In this document: piece by piece, positions 11,473 to 25,165 of the stretch | How positions within the stretch are numbered: the stretch's first letter is position 1 | Layout of the letters: the number at the start of each line of letters is the position of its first letter | Assembly: GCA_021186555.1 (NCBI GenBank) | Contig: JAJKFL010000013.1 | Span: 14,935,243 to 14,999,242 of the forward strand | Source of the DNA: Reticulitermes speratus | Taxonomy: Eukaryota; Arthropoda; Insecta; Blattodea; Rhinotermitidae | Length of the DNA: 64,000 nt | Direction of reading: 5' to 3' | The notes under the pieces: generated by a model | Databases searched by the model: none | Told to the model about the DNA's origin: nothing | What the model saw: only the letters and a program-made list of their open reading frames with translations | Position numbers and translations under genes: made by a program

Positions 11473-14400
11473 AGCCACTTGTCGGTAGGACAAATCGTAT
11501 AAACCATAAGTCATTAGTGTTACTTCCAAGAGTTCCGGGCTCAATTGTATAAATGTACACGTATCCGACAGTCCCATTACAGACGTAATGAGAACAAGGA
11601 AGTGAAGTGATTGCATAACAAGAATTTATTCTACGAATATAATGAAACTGCTTGTCTTAAATATGTCCACCCGCATTTGCAATGCAGAGGAGTTATGCAA
11701 AGTCAGTACATATGAGGTATTCTTTCTTCTGGGCTGTTGCACCCGTTAGGGCATCTCTTTCACGGGTTTACATATTTAAAGAAGAATTTTTTATTGGACA
11801 CTTCGACCTTTGAAAGTGACATTGCCACACAGACACCAGCACCCAGACGGACGGCGCCACATCCAAGAACGACTGACTTAAATGCATAGGCGTGGAAGCT
11901 TAAAACTCGCAAATGTCTGTCATTGTCCAACAGTTCCACGATATTGGTCACACATAACTCGAAGATTTGTTCAGCCACCACGAAACATTTTTGCTTAGGC
12001 CTACAACTTGTAGGTCTAGTCTATTTGTTATATCTCCATACAGTTCACGTGTCCAGAGCTTGCCAGTCTTGGTAGTATTTATCTCAGCATTTACCCGTGT
12101 AGATCGGAAAGCTATGTGTCAAGTCAAGTGGTGAGGAAATTGTTATTTTACATTATACAAAAGTGGGGCTAAGAAAATTTGCAAACATTTGGCCTGTCTA
12201 TCTTACAAAAAATATCATTACCTTCCATTAAATTAGCCTCAGAATTTTGTGTACGCTAGTATTATTGACAATGCGGAAATCTGAAGTGTGCTCACTAGGG
12301 TCGGTCTTCATTAGCACGATGTTCTTATAAAGTTTTATGAAGTAACTCTGTTTCTTCAAAAGATATGGAACGGACAGACAGAGGAAAAGATAAAACACGC
12401 ACATACATACACACACAAACGTAAATATATGTATTTATTTATTGTGATGAATTTACAATAATTAACAACAATCGTTTCTTTTATTTTTCGTAAATGATGA
12501 ACTTTGCACGTCTGCAAGCCTCAAGATATTAGGGTTAATTGGGGGCTTGGATTGGGAGTGGGTTGGACGTGGATGTAAAGACCAATGCATTCTACATGTG
12601 AGTACAGATGGAGGAGAGGTTAAATATTTCACTGCAAATGTGTCTGCCATTTCATTTCAATCACTGAAGGAAGAAAATCTGCACTGTTTGTAAGGTAAAC
12701 GCAAATGTACTTCTGCTTCGACTGAGTGACCGCTACTATCTACGTTTGCAATTATGAATAGACTGTGTGGTTAGAAAGCAGAATAAAATACTTTCAAATT
12801 ACTGCCAACTCTCCTTCATTCTCTACTGGATTGACCAATATTTTATTCGTCATAACCCATTAATATGGTACTGGCCATTGGCCATATCTGGGAGGCAGTA
12901 CACTTGAGTTATACGTGGCCTCACCAGTTGGCTACCCTTCGAGCTTCAGCCGATTTATTTTCCTTATACTAAGGAGCTTTATTAACTTTTTGAAAACGGT
13001 TCCAGGTGTAACTGTTTGCGAATAGAAGGTGAAAAAAATTAATCAAAATACGAAAGAACTGAGGGCGTAAAATGGGCCTGAAATTTTTTTTGCGCTTGCA
13101 AAAGAAATTCTCAGGCATTAATCTTCTCATAGTTGATGAATAGTTTGTGAGTAGTCATAGATTTTCAAATAACGTAAATTCATTGAAGAAGTCGGCGATG
13201 TATTTAATATTGTTCTTCTTGGTAATGCCATCTCTGGACTAAAAGTTGCAAAATTGTATAAGGGTTATTTTTGTTGATACTGTCAATGGTGCATCCCTGG
13301 ATGTTAACCGTCAAGGTAACCGTATTGTGTAGGGATTATATCCTTCGTCAGTTCGTGAGTAACCTTGCGCTCTAGTCGAACTGAGGGCAAATTGTGGCCA
13401 TAATTCCTATCATTTTTTCTTAAACAACGAGAATATTATTGTGGAAGAGACTCTGAAGCTAGAAATAACATCACTGGCAAACCGCTACCTAGCAAGGGAT
13501 TTAAGTCAGAAAAGACCAGATATTAATATCAACATTTTATACATGAAAATCGGAGTATGCGAAAAAAATAGTGTTTTTGAAAAATGTTACACCATCATTA
13601 TCATCACTCTTGTTTTCATCATTAGCTATATGAAAATCTCTTAAAATATTACAAAACAAAAATATTTTTTCCTTTCAGAAACTTTCGTGAAATTGCTTGC
13701 CTTCCAACTGATAGTTTAGGTTTCTATTTATAAGCTCCTAAGACATTTTTTCTTGTTAATCTGTTTCTCCAGTTTTTTTAATTTTCTATCAACGTTACTA
13801 CTTTCGACATTTTTGTTAATTGAGAGAAAATAAAAATGACATTGTTTTCAAAACTATTTTAAAAGTCTCTCAAATCCGTATAGCTAATAGCACTAAATAT
13901 TATTGTTTACTGGAATTAAGCATTTATTCGATAATATGTGCCGATAAAGCATGCAAAAAATTAAGATAAATTGTAACTTAAGAGCAAGGAACCCTACATG
14001 GAGAATACAAAGAATTACCCGTGTACTTACGTCCTTACAGTTATCACTTCCTTGTACGCTACTCTTTGTTAAAAAAATTGTCTATAAAAATCAGTAGGAA
14101 TTCTGAAACATGCGAAGAATAAACAATAGTGAATATTTAAATATTCATACTGTCAAATGGTCAAGTATTAATGGTACTTCATGTAGAGTGTCCATTATAT
14201 TGAGCTTTACATATAAATATCTTCACGAAGTCAGCCAGAGCATCTGCTGTATATTGTGTAAATGTGTTATGTAACAGTAGCAGCAATTACGTCCCTTCTA
14301 ATATATTTATGATTTTCGTTTCTGGGTCGTATTCTCTAAAGGCTCTTTAACACTTGATATCAGCAGTCATCGCCCTTTATTTAGTACACTTTCATAATCT

Positions 14401-15783
14401 TTACTGAGATTAGGCAAGCATTTACAAATGCTAGACTTTAACTCTTTTCGTCCAGAAGGAACTGTTGCTTGATCTTCCAACATAACTTTTAAGATTCAGA
14501 CGTACTTACACTGACGTAAATTACGTACATTTTGAGGCCTGCAATTTATGTGCATATCTGCACACTGTTTCTGACACCCATCACGGAAAGAAAAACATAA
14601 ATGCATATTGTACATGACGACGGAGTTCTTCTGTTTTTAATAATAAGTAGCTATGAATCTTACTGTTAATTCTTGTGACACCGTGTAAGTCATAAAAATG
14701 TAAAAACTTGTGACCTCTTTTCACAATATCGGGATTATAAGTGGAAGAATTAGGCCAAAGCGAAAATATTTTACTTGTCTAGAAAATGCTGTTATGAAAA
14801 CCAGAGTAAGAAAGTGAAAGCAAATTTTGTACTTAATTTGACTGTAAAATAGAAGTTATAATTACGCCTCTGGGGAAAAAAGGGACTCTCTTAAGGGATT
14901 TATATTCCTTTTCCCACCCGGTAACTCTGATTATTAAAGGAACAAATTCCCAGGAAACGTGGAGAAAATTGCAACAATTCCGACATCTAAACATACCTTA
15001 ATATAACACACTTTTATTTCTCTTGTTATCATGAGGTTTCGTGGTAAACCAGTTTCAATACATAAACTGAAATCTACGAAAAAAAGATTTTATTATATTT
15101 CTTACATATATATCGACGCATCAAAAATTTACATTACTTGAAATATAAATGGTAAAGTTTTAATACCACATTTTGTCTATCTGACATTTCAAATCTCTAC
15201 TTTGAAAAATAAGGGTTATTTTTAACTTTACATTTATCAATAAATACCAATAATTTACAAGTTTTGCAATTTTATTAATAGCTCATGAAGTCCAAAATTC
15301 AAATATGTTACAGGACGGACTAACTTTAGTGTGTAAAGCTGAATGATTAGCGTGTAATTTAATTCCTTCAGCTATGACCCCGATCGCGTTTTCAGCTATA
15401 GTTGCTGACCTGTTTGTGTTAGTTTTCCACTTGAAGTTCAGTATGAATACCAAAGTGATTCACTTCAAAAAACCGGGAAACTTGTGTCCTTACTTGTTCG
15501 CATTGCTTAGGTAGTGCCCTTCACAAACTGTCTCTAGTTAAGGTAAAAAAGTTGTGCCCTGGTTCCCATTTAAAATCAAACACTTTTCTTACCTCAGAAC
15601 AGAGGCTTAATAATTGTCCCTTTAATGCAGTTTTATTTGCCGCTCAGAATTCAATAAGTATACAAGTACATACAAACATGTATATAAACATAAACAAACC
15701 ACTGAACTCCATACGTTAACCTCTGATCTTTACTCGCGTATTTTCTGTTTCAAAATCTGCCCTTCCATGTCGCTAGTCCTTTT
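11473..15783. other. Intergenic, no gene seen
   Basis: AT-rich, with short open frames and no recognisable coding domain, RNA gene or clear element ends. Confidence 0.45.
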
Positions 15784-16262
15784 GTTTAAACCAATGATAT
15801 TCAACCTTTTTTGTTCGCGTATCCCCACATACAATTTCTCTTCAACTTTGTACCTCCAAAGTTATTGGTGCATAATTCAAGTTATACATAGTCTATAATC
15901 GACATCTAAAATAAGTTACATAAATTACATCCATAATAATGTATTAAATAATAAGTTTTAAATGAGAAAAAGGAGAGTCAATCTATTAAATAACAAATAT
16001 ATTATATGCACTATGTGGAATAAAATGAAACTAGCCGCCCAGATAAAAATCGCATAAAGGAGAGTGAGAGAGAAAAAAAATGGCGCTCCCAAATCGCATG
16101 TCCTCATGTCCGGGTCTCTTGTGGCTAACCCTAAATCTGACCCTGATTATTCAGTGTTTATCATGAAATATATTCATATTTTTTAATTTAACTACCCCCT
16201 AAAATGTCTTCGTGTGCCCCCGGGGGTACGCCTACCCCAGGTTGAATACCACTGGTTTAAAC
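15784..16262. mobile_element. hAT-type non-autonomous DNA element with target duplication
   Basis: Terminal inverted repeats CAATGATATTCAACC (from 15792) and GGTTGAATACCACTG (to 16254) are followed inward by GTATCCCC / GGGGGTACG blocks typical of hAT-superfamily ends. The element is flanked by an exact 8-bp direct repeat GTTTAAAC (15784-15791 and 16255-16262). An 8-bp duplication is the hAT hallmark. The 463-bp interior has no transposase frame, so the element is a MITE-like passenger that moved in trans. The target site happens to be palindromic. Confidence 0.88.
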
Positions 16263-17952
16263 CATCATATGTTACCATATACTAAGGCTAGGTCAACGCA
16301 CGATGCAATTCGGTATCTCATGGCCTCATGACCTACAGTCCAATAAATGAATAAGCAACTGACTAACAAGAATAAAACAGTCTCCAAGTCATTACTTATT
16401 TCCTTACTAGAATAACATAATTACCTTAATAAGTAAGCAGTTTACGCATTGTACGATTGTGAAAGATGACAGAGTAGTTTACAATATTACATAACCTGTA
16501 CTTCTTTGCGACAGGTGTTTAACGACAGCCTATACGTAGAATACTTATTTACTACTTAAGGAAAATTGGCTGAAATGGTCAGAAAAATAGCTTGCATTAA
16601 CTAGCTTTGTCTGTAAACTGACGATAACAACCGCAATCTTTGGCAAAGACAGAAATGGTTAGGGAGATTTCGAAAAACTTAAGATATAACAATGTGGTGA
16701 CAATGCAATGTATGTAGTTCCTTTCTAATTTCTTACTAACAACAAGTAAAATGATAAGCATTGAACATATTACATTCTGAACTACAGCCATGTTTATGGC
16801 TATATCTGGAAATGTGCTTCTCTTTGTTTAAAACCTGAAACACGTCGATTGCTCACAATCTCCACCTTGCCTTCAAGAAAATATGAATATTTATACTCGT
16901 GTAAAAATTCTACCGATTTTCTTAACTTTGTGTACAGTCGTGTGGTTCGGAGAGGTACTAGGCGGTCAAAGGAATTTGAAGGCAAATATGCAATGCTCGT
17001 TAAGCTGAACCTCCTGTTTAGCACTTTTTCAACTGCGCCTCAAAGTTAAATTTATGTATTGTATTTAATACCAAGACTGTAATAAGCAATTATTTTGACT
17101 CCACGGGTTGTATTGATCTAACGAATTTATGCACCAATTTAGAGAAACGATATAAAAAACAGTGCGGACAGATTGGAAAAGTGACACGTCCTTACTTATG
17201 GTTTAAGCTACGTGAAGGCTGAACATTTATCCTGCATAAAAACTTCATTCCACTTTACTTCACTTTTTACTGTGAACGTTGTTTAATGATGACAACCGGG
17301 TCAGTAGCCAGCCAAATTTCTAAAAACTTCTAAAACTTCAGTTTCTGGAATTCATGAATCGTCTCATTATCAAAGACCAACACAGCATTTTGAAATTTGG
17401 ATATATCCCCGCCCTCATGTGAAAGAGTTTGAGGGCCTTGCCGAATTGGGTCCGACAGAAAGAGCAGTGACACTGGAATAGAACTTCCATCAAGTTTTGT
17501 CTTCGAGGCATAACACAATGTGTGAATAACCTGACTCGAGCTCTTATGAAGGCAGTGAACTGATACATGTGTATAAACAAAATCCGTTTATTGAGAAGAA
17601 TTCCAAGTGGTGGACTCAAGTCCTTACGTGCCTCCCCATCCTATAACCTGAGGAAGTAAAGTTTACAGTACAGGGACATTACTTTATCCGACGACTGTCT
17701 CTATTCACTTCCCGTCTACTGTCTTAACTTTATAACCTTCTACACGATTTAACAGAGTGTTGGAGAGATGTGATGTGTCTGCGAGCCACAGGGAAAAATT
17801 TCAGCATCGTTTTAAATTTCGCGAGCAAAAAAAAAAAAAAAAAAAAGGGGGAAATACGAAATATATTACAAACGGCAGACATTGTAAAATTTATGAAATA
17901 CCTTAGATTAATTTGGTATGGAAGTTGACATACTCGTAGTACTTGAGACGAA
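16263..17952. other. Intergenic, no gene seen
   Basis: Short open frames only, none with a recognisable domain. A run of about 20 A followed by GGGGG lies at 17827-17851; it could mark an old retroposon tail, but no body was recognised. Confidence 0.45.
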
Positions 17953-18151
17953 GCCGATCCAGTGGCCGTGCGGTCTAAGGCGTGGGTCTTCGTCCGCTCG
18001 CTTGCTAGGATCGTGGGTTCGAATCCCACCGGGGCATGGATGTTTGTCTCTTGTGAGTGTTGTGTGTTGTTGTCAGGTAGAGGCCTCTGCGATGAGCCGA
18101 TCCCTCGTTCAGAGGAGTCCTACCGACTGTGGTGTGTCTCTTAGTGTGATC
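17953..18151 (+). repeat. tRNA-Leu-like SINE, copy 2 (3' truncated)
   Basis: The head has TGGCCGTGCGGTCTAAGGCG and GGTTCGAATCCC, and the body is intact through the GTGTGTCT-TGTGATC block. The terminal GAAGCCTCG...GTCGAGCCAT part is missing. Downstream (18190-18230) is a purine-rich GAAGA run. Confidence 0.88.
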
Positions 18152-19600
18152 AAAAGGAATTAAAACCTCGATACTGAAACGGGAAACCGGAGTAGGTAGA
18201 AGAGGAAGAGAAGAGAAGAAGAAGAAGATGGGTAAAAACCGCGTATAAATTGGAAAAGTAAAACTGGTAGACCAGAGTCATGACAAAAAGAAGAGCGGCG
18301 AGCCCTGCGCGAAACCCTCTGGGTAAGGATACATACTAGTTGTCGAATGAAATAAGATCCCTGTAATTGCGAGGTGGATTAAATTGCACTGAGCACAGTA
18401 GGATAATAATAATAATAATAATAATAACAATAAGAGTGCGAAAAGCACACAATTTATATTCCTACTCTTCGCTCATAAGAGTGCCTTGTAAAGGGCCAGC
18501 AATTGATTTGCGAACCCATGGAAATATAATTATGGTCAGTTTACTGGGCAACGTGCTGGTCTCAGTGACAAAATATTTTGTGAAAATTCAAGTGGTTTTA
18601 CACAACAAAGAATATTACTTCTGACTTTCGTGTCCCTAGTGCTCCTTTACAGGAAGTCGTTTCAATTTTCGTAGGTTCACAAATACCATGGTCATCCTGT
18701 ATAATCCCACTGTTATGTTCAAAAAAGGCTTCTTTCGGAAAATAAAGCGAATTTAGTAGGTGGATAAATTCGCGATAGGAATATAGCTTTTGCTTTACGC
18801 TTTGCTTTGGCTCGTCGTAACCCAGGTCGTTGGTCGCAGATTTTAAAAGGCGGAGAACCAGATTCTTTCACAGAACAGCCCAAGTGAAATCTGTAGCAGA
18901 AAAAGTCGCACTAGCACAGATTTCTGTCAGAGGAAGTTGGTTTCCTCCTGTCAGTAATCACTCCACCAATATTCCGTGTTCGTCTCTCATATAAAGAATG
19001 TAAAATTGCTCCAATAGAGACCGCAGTTCCAAGATATATAGTCTCACTCCACCCGAAGAATAAACAGTATAAAAGGCGCTTAGGCTAGACGACGGCTTAC
19101 GTCATTCATCCATATATGTGAAAAAAATATATGTACTTTTCATTGGATTTTTATAGAGTATGTCCTTCATGTCGACACACATGATATAAGCAAGGATATG
19201 ACACGAGGTTGTATGAGAAGCTAATTAGTGTGTGAAGAAAATTGACATAGTTGCAAAATTAGTATATTTAATCTCTCCGTATAAAGGCCGGTGCAAATTT
19301 ATCTCCTTTTCCTATCGAGTGGATTGACACAACTGTGACTCGCCCGAATCGTTTTCAGTAGCTATGGCTTTTGTACCCCAATAAGGGCCCAGACTTTAGG
19401 AACTTCATGGTACACAGCTTAAAAGAGTGACCCAATTTTCCAAGAAATAAATAAATGCTATATTAAGGTAACAAAAGTTTTGAAAACCAAGCCACATTTT
19501 TCCTTACGAGACTCAAAAGACGTTCAAGCGGAGGTAACGAATTTTCACACTTCAATGTTATTTTCTATTGACGTGAATACGTCTTTAAATTAGGTCCGGT
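18152..19600. other. Intergenic with TAA microsatellite
   Basis: Contains a (TAA)n tract at about 18402-18428. No gene was recognised in the remainder. Confidence 0.5.
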
Positions 19601-19719
19601 GTAGGGGGGTCTCTAAGAAAACTCTAGCGACCAGAAAAATGGCAAGATTTGTCGCGCTTATATCTCGTAAATTATAAATGATAAGGTAATGATTTAAATT
19701 TTGTTGGATAGAGGGTTGA

Positions 19720-20425
19720 TGTCCGTATCTAAAATGGTGGGTAGTGGGGTGTGCAGCGGTGAGGGGGGGGAGGGGTAGCGCTTGCGCGTGAACACTGAAA
19801 ATGGCGACGCCGCGCGGCGTTTGGGCAGTGAAACTTTGGATTGCGAAGAGATAGCACGTTGAAATTGGTGTCGATGTGTAGAGAATAACAGAATCTACAA
19901 TATTATTTGGCAATAATAACCGATAAAATAAAATTTGTAAAGTTATAAGCCGATAAGTTTAAGAAGTTGAAGAAAATTTTCATAATGTCGAAACAATTGC
20001 AAAGGAAATATGAACAGAAATGTAAGAAACGTATATCATTGGAAAGAAAAATTCAAAGGGAATCAGAAAAGCCCAAATTGACTAATGCAGAACGATGCAG
20101 ATTGTATAGAGAGCGTAAGAAAGCCGAGCGCGTCAACGCCGGCGCGAGTACTTCGAGTGCGCCGCCGCCTGAACCGATGGAGATTGACTTGGAATGTGAT
20201 AACTTTGAAACAATAAACGATGAAATGAGAAGAAATGACAATATTATTGTCGCAGTTCGTTCTGAACAGTTTGTAAAGAGATGGCAGTGGGCCGATGTCC
20301 ATTACGAATCTGCGTTTTTCAAGAATGAGTTCGGTTACGTTTGTAATGTTTGTGATCGCTTATGGTTTATGAGAGATTTGAAGCCAGTTAGTTTAAAACA
20401 TTTCGCTGTATTAAAAGAACATTAA
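19720..20425 (+). pseudogene. Helitron-like N-terminal protein fragment with GC-rich leader
   Basis: An ATG at 19985 (in a frame open from 19967) opens a frame ending at 20425. Its product begins with a Lys/Arg-rich stretch, then a KLTNAERCRLYRERKK motif, a low-complexity Ala/Ser/Pro linker, and near its end a FGYVCNVCDRLWF motif with a C-x2-C pair. From family knowledge, the basic AERxRxYRERKK motif plus a CxxC...RLWF motif is typical of the N-terminal part of arthropod Helitron replicase/helicase proteins. The Rep and helicase domains that should follow are absent: the frame stops after about 147 residues and the downstream sequence is AT-rich. A GC-rich block with a G-run (19740-19825) precedes it, unlike the surroundings. 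It is most likely a truncated Helitron-type copy. Element ends were not found. Confidence 0.5.
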
Positions 20426-22957
20426 AACCTTTGTAAGAAACATCGATGTAAATACTATGCCATATGTATCTTACTTCTCCTATCATCGGCCTTTGATAAA
20501 TACAATTATACTTCACTTATAACCACCAACACTTTATTCATTTACATCTTACCCTTCCTCTAATAACACAAAGACGGATTCACGCCTTAAACAGTTGGGG
20601 TTTTGTCCCCGTACACAAGCCACGACGTTTTTCACGATACTTTGAACAGAACACTGTAAGTGCGTGTGTTTACGTAAATACCGTACACAAATTGTGTATA
20701 TATTATACGGTATATGTGCATACCTTTGACCATATTCTCAAGTTTAATATGCTCAAAATTCGTCTTGCACCTGACCTCTCATAAACTAACATTTGCGCAA
20801 CTACAGATGTGTTTGAATTTCAAAATATTTTACAGTTCAAGTATATTTATTTTTACTAACTAAGTGTAACAACCCTTGCCGGATCACTTTTTGACGTGTT
20901 TAGGCAGAAGAGGATAATACACTAGAAGAAACATGCAGCCACAGAACACACCTAAACCGCACACAAGTGCGAAGCATGTACGTGGACTTGTACACATTAT
21001 TTTTTAAGTCTTATGTTGAAAAACGTCAATATTATGAAAGGAATAATTTATGACGCTAAGTCTCGCCAATATGAACAAAACACAGTAATAAATGCAGTCT
21101 CACTGCTAGTTGCACATTTTCAGTATTTGGAAAAATGTTTAAACTTCTGTGACCAAGGGCTCACAGACGCATTTTTTCAGTTTTGGACCTATCATTCCTT
21201 TTTGATGTTTATGCATTACAGATGCATCAAATCTAGTGTTGCAGAACTACATCACACATGCATATATAAAAATGCACCAATACACACATACAAATCAGAA
21301 ACTCGGAACCTTTTCCTTTTATATCATTACATAACAATCGCATTGCAAGATTATTGAATAAAAGTTTAAAGCATAGATTCTAATGAGCCTCGTAAGTACG
21401 CCATTTTGGAATTATGTTTAATACGAGCTCTCTCTTTGAAGAGACGTATAAATTGCACATTGAGTTCAAAGTAAGTAACCTCCATCTTGTATCATTCTAT
21501 CATTTTTCCATTCACATTCTTCCTCCATCACAGACAATCTTAGTAACTGATACCGTCGTGAAATAAAACACCATCGGAGGGACAATGAAGGAATAATTGC
21601 AACTACGTAGACGATTAATATTAAGGCCACCGACGACAGAACATGTCTGCAGTCTGGTGGATGAAGAGTCACGACAGAACAGTCAGACCGATTGTGAGGT
21701 TGAAAATTCTTGAGTAAATAGCACAACAAACATGTAATGGTTGTCCTGGTACAGAGACTTATACAATATTCTTTGGGTTTTATTATAATTAATTGATCTT
21801 CACTTTATTTATTACTAACATTAAAGCTATTTTTGACCGACGGAAGAATTGGCAGCTTCTTAATAAAGACAGTAGTCTCTGAAATTTCATTACTTACTTA
21901 TACTAATGGATTCTTGGTAGTAACTTCCTCCTTTATTTAAACTGTTTTGTAAAATCTTGCTAGTTTTATTTCCATCATGTGTATTTAAGAAAGAAATCAC
22001 CAGGCCGGCCAATATTGTCGTGTTTTATAATACGAGTATTTACACATTTTAACATCCAGGAATAAAAATCAACATCTCCTACCACAAGCGGCTTAAGAAA
22101 TGCCATTTTAAAAATACTCCTCTTTCTAAATTTATCCATGACGTCAGAAGTGGGAAACTTGTTCGTGGGATTATTTTTATTGAAGAAGAAATATTTTAAA
22201 AACTAAATTCCATTTATAACTATTTAGATGGAGTGTTGGTCCACTACATCAACACCTAAAGCAGTCGATAAAAATTAAAGCGAGATGTCGTGAAAAGTCC
22301 CATCGCTTGATAGGTAAAAATCCATATACAACTCAGAAAAAAGTCTTTTTTATTTCTGTGTAAGAACATAACTTCTGCGTAGTATGCAATATCACAGAAA
22401 ACTTTGTTATAATTTGCTGTCTATGAGTACCTACGACATTTTAGATATTAAGCATTATAAATTGCAGTATTATTTTCATTTCAGACCATGTTTATGTACG
22501 TATATATGTATTTATTTATTTGTTTGTTTTATTTACGCGATTCTTACGTCTTTGTGTAATTTATCCCATTGTGTGTGACGTAATACTTAATGGTTAATAA
22601 AGCTATTCTTTGAGCCTAGCTTCCTTAAGGAAAAATATAAGTTTTTGTCTTTACCATAATGTGAGTGTGACCTCCACTTACAATCGGCTGACTAGTTGTC
22701 ATGAAATTTGGTACGGGTGTTATGCCGTTATGGACCGCCGAAAAGTAGTGTTTTAATTTTAAATAAACTTTAATAATAACATGGTGAAAGCAAAAACTTT
22801 TGGGATGGGAACTACATCAGCCTCGCTTAAGCTGGGGCCCTTCGATTATATATGGTAATATAAAACATGCAACTTTGTGAAGGCGCTTTTCTGTACAAAG
22901 CAAAACAGAAAAATGGGGCAGTACACAATCTATATTTAGCTTTTGATTTGATGGAAA
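20426..22957. other. Intergenic, no gene seen
   Basis: AT-rich, with short open frames such as 21013-21357 lacking any recognisable domain. Confidence 0.45.
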
Positions 22958-22958
22958 T

Positions 22959-23241
22959 AACTAATAAACTGCCGATCCCAGTGGCCGTGCGGTCTAAGGC
23001 GTGGGTCTTCGGCCGCTCGCTTACTAGGATCGTGGGTTCGAATCCCACCGGGGCATGGATGTCTGTCTCTTGTGAGTGTTGTGTGATGTCAGGTAGAGGT
23101 CTCTGCGACGAGCTGGTCCCTCGTCCAGAGTAGTCTTACCGACTGTGGTGTGTCTAATGTGTGTGATCGTGAAGCCTCGACGAAACGAGGAGGCTCAGGC
23201 CCATATAGGGCTGTCGAGCCATAAAAAGAAACTAACGAACT
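22959..23241 (+). repeat. tRNA-Leu-like SINE, copy 3 (full length, with target duplication)
   Basis: The complete unit from GCCGATCCCAGTGGCC (22971) to GTCGAGCCAT plus A-rich tail (to 23229) includes A-box and B-box. It is flanked by a 12-bp imperfect direct repeat, AACTAATAAACT (22959-22970) and AACTAACGAACT (23230-23241), as expected for LINE-assisted retroposition. Confidence 0.92.
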
Positions 23242-23592
23242 ATGCTATGCATTTGAAATTTAGTGAGGAAGCAGGCATAAATACACCTACTTGTGTGCAG
23301 TTGTCGACTTTCCAGAAGAAAACTTTACCTCCATCTGCAGGTTTCGAAGCCTGTAGGGCGAGCACGTGGTTATGTTATAGTGTGTGTGACCACAAACAAG
23401 ACAACACGAAGAGGAAGTGTCACAAATTAATCACAAACTGAAACACCACAGCTGTGAAAACCTTTTCTACATAGTGATTTCATTGTTGGCGTAAGGTGAA
23501 AGAAAACAAAATTGTTCGATCTTAAGGCACATGTCAGCAAATATGGAAGATACGTTGTGCTAACGGATGGTTGCAAACTGCAAATGTATATA

Positions 23593-24135
23593 CAGGGTGC
23601 GCCAAAAACACCTGACGCTTTTTGAAATGAAGTAACATTTTAAGGCAAAGTGGAAAAATTTTATTAAGACTATCAGGCACATTCCATGTCCATGAAAATT
23701 CATCTGAATCATTACTGTTTGAATATGACACTTTGTAGGTGACCACCATGTCGTTCAATACACTGCTGCAGTCGCGACGGAAAGGCTGTCATAACACGTA
23801 ACATTTCCTTAGGGAGTACACTCACGAATTCGCTGCTTTAAGTCATCAATGTTGGCAGGACGTGTTTCGTGTACCTTGCTTTTGACGTAACCCCAAAGGA
23901 AGTAGTCTGGTACTGCAAGATCTGAAACTGCTGTCGGAAACTACCCTGTGTAGCTGTAACAGACTGTTTTGATAAACAGTTCACTGCCGCAATACGGTGT
24001 TGTACCGACCAGCGCTCCATCTCAACTAAACTCCAAACATCGCTGTACATGGTGACGGTCAGTATGGAAGCGCCGCTTAGCGGGCACGCTGTTTTTCAAA
24101 TTTAAAAAACCATTAGGTGTTTTTGGCGCACCCTG
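23593..24135 (-). mobile_element. Tc1/mariner-type element, internally deleted
   Basis: Terminal inverted repeats CAGGGTGCGCCAAAAACACC and GGTGTTTTTGGCGCACCCTG bound a 543-bp element with TA on both sides (23591-23592 and 24136-24137), the Tc1/mariner target duplication. Transposase remnants run on the minus strand. The element keeps only the N-terminal and C-terminal ends of the gene and lacks the middle with the first two catalytic aspartates. It is non-autonomous. Confidence 0.9.
23716..24020 (-). pseudogene. Transposase remnant of the mariner-type element
   Basis: From 24020 leftward a frame starts MERWSVQHRIAAV and continues through a SVTATQ..FRQQFQ segment. That is the N-terminal helix-turn-helix start typical of IS630/Tc1/mariner-like transposases. 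After an internal deletion near 23930-23945 the sequence resumes, in another frame, with VPDYFLWGYVKSKV, the block around the third catalytic aspartate, then a DDLKQRIRE block. A further frame change precedes the last block (SRLQQCIERHGGHL, near 23720-23770). The deletion and at least two frame changes make it non-functional. Confidence 0.85.
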
Positions 24136-24137
24136 TA

Positions 24138-25165
24138 CATGAAGAGAGCACATTGAATTAAATCCAGCGTCGTGAATGCAGACACAAGCGAAGCAGAAAA
24201 TGCGGCTTGGAATCGTGCTGAATTATTAATGCATTTTTATGAGTGAATGATAAACCTTTTACGTAATCAGTTTCTTGACTGCTGGAGACCGTGTAAGGCC
24301 ACGAAATACAACACACAATACAAAGGTCCGAAGACGCATAAAGGGGGCTTTATCTTTCCTTTGCTAGAAATTCGGTGTAAATGTTATCCCTCAATGAGAA
24401 ATTATTTTGAAACCTATAAAAATTACTGCAGGAATTATCGAGGAAACTCTTTCTTTTAAACTCAGTACAGAAGTCTTAAAAATACGTCTAAAAGATTATT
24501 TCAGAAAATATGAATTTGTTAAGGACCGCTCCGATTTACAGAGTAACCTCTGATCTGATATTATGCACTCATCAGATATTAGAGAAAATGGAATTGTAAT
24601 GGCTCAGTATATCAGACATTTAGAGATTACAAAAATGTCTACTTCATGGACTCTGAAAGCAAGCACTGAGAATATACCTATTTATCGACTCCACGAAAAT
24701 CCATGTCTTTGACAACTGGTATAGATTTGTACATCATTCACCTTTAATTTTACATTACCACCGCAATTTAGATCAAATAAAACGAATTAGACGAAACATA
24801 GAGTAAATTCCTCATACGTAAGTATTTGTCCAGTGCAAGTTATTTTCAAAGATGTTCTCAAATAAGTACATAAAATTTCACCCCTTTTATTCAACTTTGG
24901 CTTAGAATGCGCAAAAGCGATGGATAAATTCTCAGATTGAAGATCTTCACACAGTTTAGGCATAATCTGCACCAAAAATTAGTAAGTTAATAAAATGAAA
25001 ATCAAGTGGAAAGGACTTGTAGCACGAATGCTTCACGTAATTACTTACTAAGGCCCACACGATACTAAGAGGAAAAAATGAAAGAAACCATCGTAGAGAA
25101 CTGAGAGTACATGGGAGAAGAATAATAAAACACATGTCAATGAAACCGTGTGTGAAGATGTGGGC
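24138..25165. other. Intergenic, no gene seen
   Basis: Short open frames only, and no recognisable domain. Confidence 0.45.
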
